From Kushneria marisflavi (GTDB taxonomy: Bacteria > Pseudomonadota > Gammaproteobacteria > Pseudomonadales > Halomonadaceae), in NCBI RefSeq assembly GCF_002157205.1, contig NZ_CP021358.1:2170001-2234000 (forward strand): a stretch of DNA of 64,000 nt, written 5' to 3'. Below are positions 63,600-64,000 of the stretch, in pieces (the stretch's first letter is position 1; every line of letters starts with the position of its first letter). The notes under the pieces are model-generated. The model saw only the letters and a list, made by a program, of their open reading frames with translations. It made no database searches and had not been told where the DNA came from. Position numbers and translations under genes: made by a program.

Positions 63600-64000
63600 T
63601 CAGTATTCAATGACCTTCGACATCAAAAGCCCGTCGCAGGGCTGGCCTGCTGGCAGCCTCTGCGTGCCTTGATGCATCAACAGCCAGGCATCCCGCTCAC
63701 CGAGCAGTTCAAGCCGGTCATCTTCCCGGCGCAGGGCGGTACCTTCCGGCAGGGCGACCACTCTGCTGTTCGGATTGAGCGTCAGATACTCCGCCAGACG
63801 CTCTTCCCGGCTTTCGCCGTGGTGTCCGGCGCTCTTGTCGACGATGAAGTGAGGGTTGATCTGAAAGGGCACCAGCTCAAGGGTTCGAAAGCTCGGAGGC
63901 TCGACAATCGGCATGTCATTGGTGGTGCACAGGGTTGGGCCTGCCAGGTTGGCACCGGCACTCCAGCCAATATAGGGCAGGCCCTCACCCACGCGCTTGC
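63600..64000 (-). CDS. pepE: Peptidase E (alpha-aspartyl dipeptidase), 5'-truncated
   Basis: C-terminal part of a serine peptidase of family S51, which cleaves Asp-Xaa dipeptides. The nucleophile motif GWSAGAN is present and is followed by the conserved '[10 protein letters not shown]' and 'INPHFI' segments. The frame remains open to the right edge, and the family is about 230 residues, so roughly the first 100 residues are outside the window; an in-frame GTG at 63992 is not the true start. Intracellular and unconnected to the convergent cupin gene. Confidence 0.88.
   Translation of the reverse strand, partial: KRVGEGLPYIGWSAGANLAGPTLCTTNDMPIVEPPSFRTLELVPFQINPHFIVDKSAGHHGESREERLAEYLTLNPNSRVVALPEGTALRREDDRLELLGERDAWLLMHQGTQRLPAGQPCDGLLMSKVIEY

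Noticed and set aside
1..64000. Search for CRISPR arrays, tRNA genes, rRNA, integrases, transposases, toxin-antitoxin and phage-defence genes
   Set aside because: No regularly spaced repeats, no cloverleaf candidates noticed, and no gene product with those family motifs. By eye only; a covariance-model scan would be decisive for small RNAs.

Overview
The window is about 60% GC and is densely packed with protein-coding genes. It holds no rRNA, no tRNA that I could recognise, no CRISPR array, no insertion sequence and no phage genes. The gene content (ppsR/ppsA pair, AraFGH-type sugar ABC transporter, De Ley-Doudoroff dgo genes, fused quiC, fused pcaD-pcaC, AtoE transporters, YccS, OmpW) suggests a heterotrophic gammaproteobacterium. 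I infer the Halomonadaceae (Halomonas/Kushneria type), but no phylogenetic marker in the window proves this. Both ends cut through genes: a lactonase on the left and a PepE-like peptidase on the right.

Layout, left to right. (1) 1-5 kb: truncated lactonase, then an amino-acid locus with asparaginase and a D-3-hydroxyaspartate/D-threonine aldolase-like enzyme on the minus strand, and a PAS/HTH regulator and a serine/threonine/3-hydroxyaspartate dehydratase-like enzyme on the plus strand. (2) 5-9 kb: ppsR and ppsA, divergent around a 459-bp AT-rich intergenic region with a terminator-like inverted repeat in the ppsA leader. (3) 9.3-18.3 kb: a sugar locus with a ROK regulator, a pentose dehydrogenase of the Caulobacter XylB type, a sugar-porter MFS protein, AraF-AraG-AraH and a secreted aldose 1-epimerase. 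(4) 18.3-21.8 kb: an amino-acid racemase, permease and FAD dehydrogenase operon behind a perfect 10-bp inverted repeat. The permease gene appears frameshifted in a G-run. (5) 21.7-29.6 kb, minus strand: quinate/shikimate and protocatechuate catabolism (pcaB, pcaD-C fusion, pcaH, pcaG, quiC, aroQ) plus an AEC transporter and a DCC-family protein. (6) 29.6-39 kb: envelope lipoproteins, OmpW with an FNR-like site, AtoE, an M42 peptidase, LysE exporter, GST, ElaA acetyltransferase, glyoxalase I and an MscS channel. (7) 39-42.8 kb: IclR regulator, dgoK, dgoA and dgoD for galactonate. (8) 43-51 kb: UDP-glucose dehydrogenase, a TonB-dependent receptor with a Fur-like site, YccS, and a PAS-GGDEF-EAL protein. 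(9) 51-55.5 kb: M20 amidohydrolase, CapA-like protein and a Wzx-like flippase. (10) 55.6-60.5 kb: two tandem secreted carboxylesterases behind a second AtoE-type short-chain fatty acid transporter. (11) 60.8-64 kb: SleB-like hydrolase, SDR, ABM-domain protein, cupin, and partial PepE.

Read together, the genes describe catabolic versatility: pentoses by oxidation, galactonate, plant-derived quinate/shikimate/protocatechuate, D- and hydroxy-amino acids, and short-chain esters, with PEP synthase for gluconeogenesis. I did not find a clearly novel defence or mobile system. The observations most worth checking are the perfect palindrome and frameshift in the racemase operon, the possible ppsA attenuator, the FNR-type site placed exactly at -41.5 from a candidate ompW promoter, the loss of an iron-ligand histidine in the QuiC dioxygenase-like domain, and the esterase-AtoE operon.
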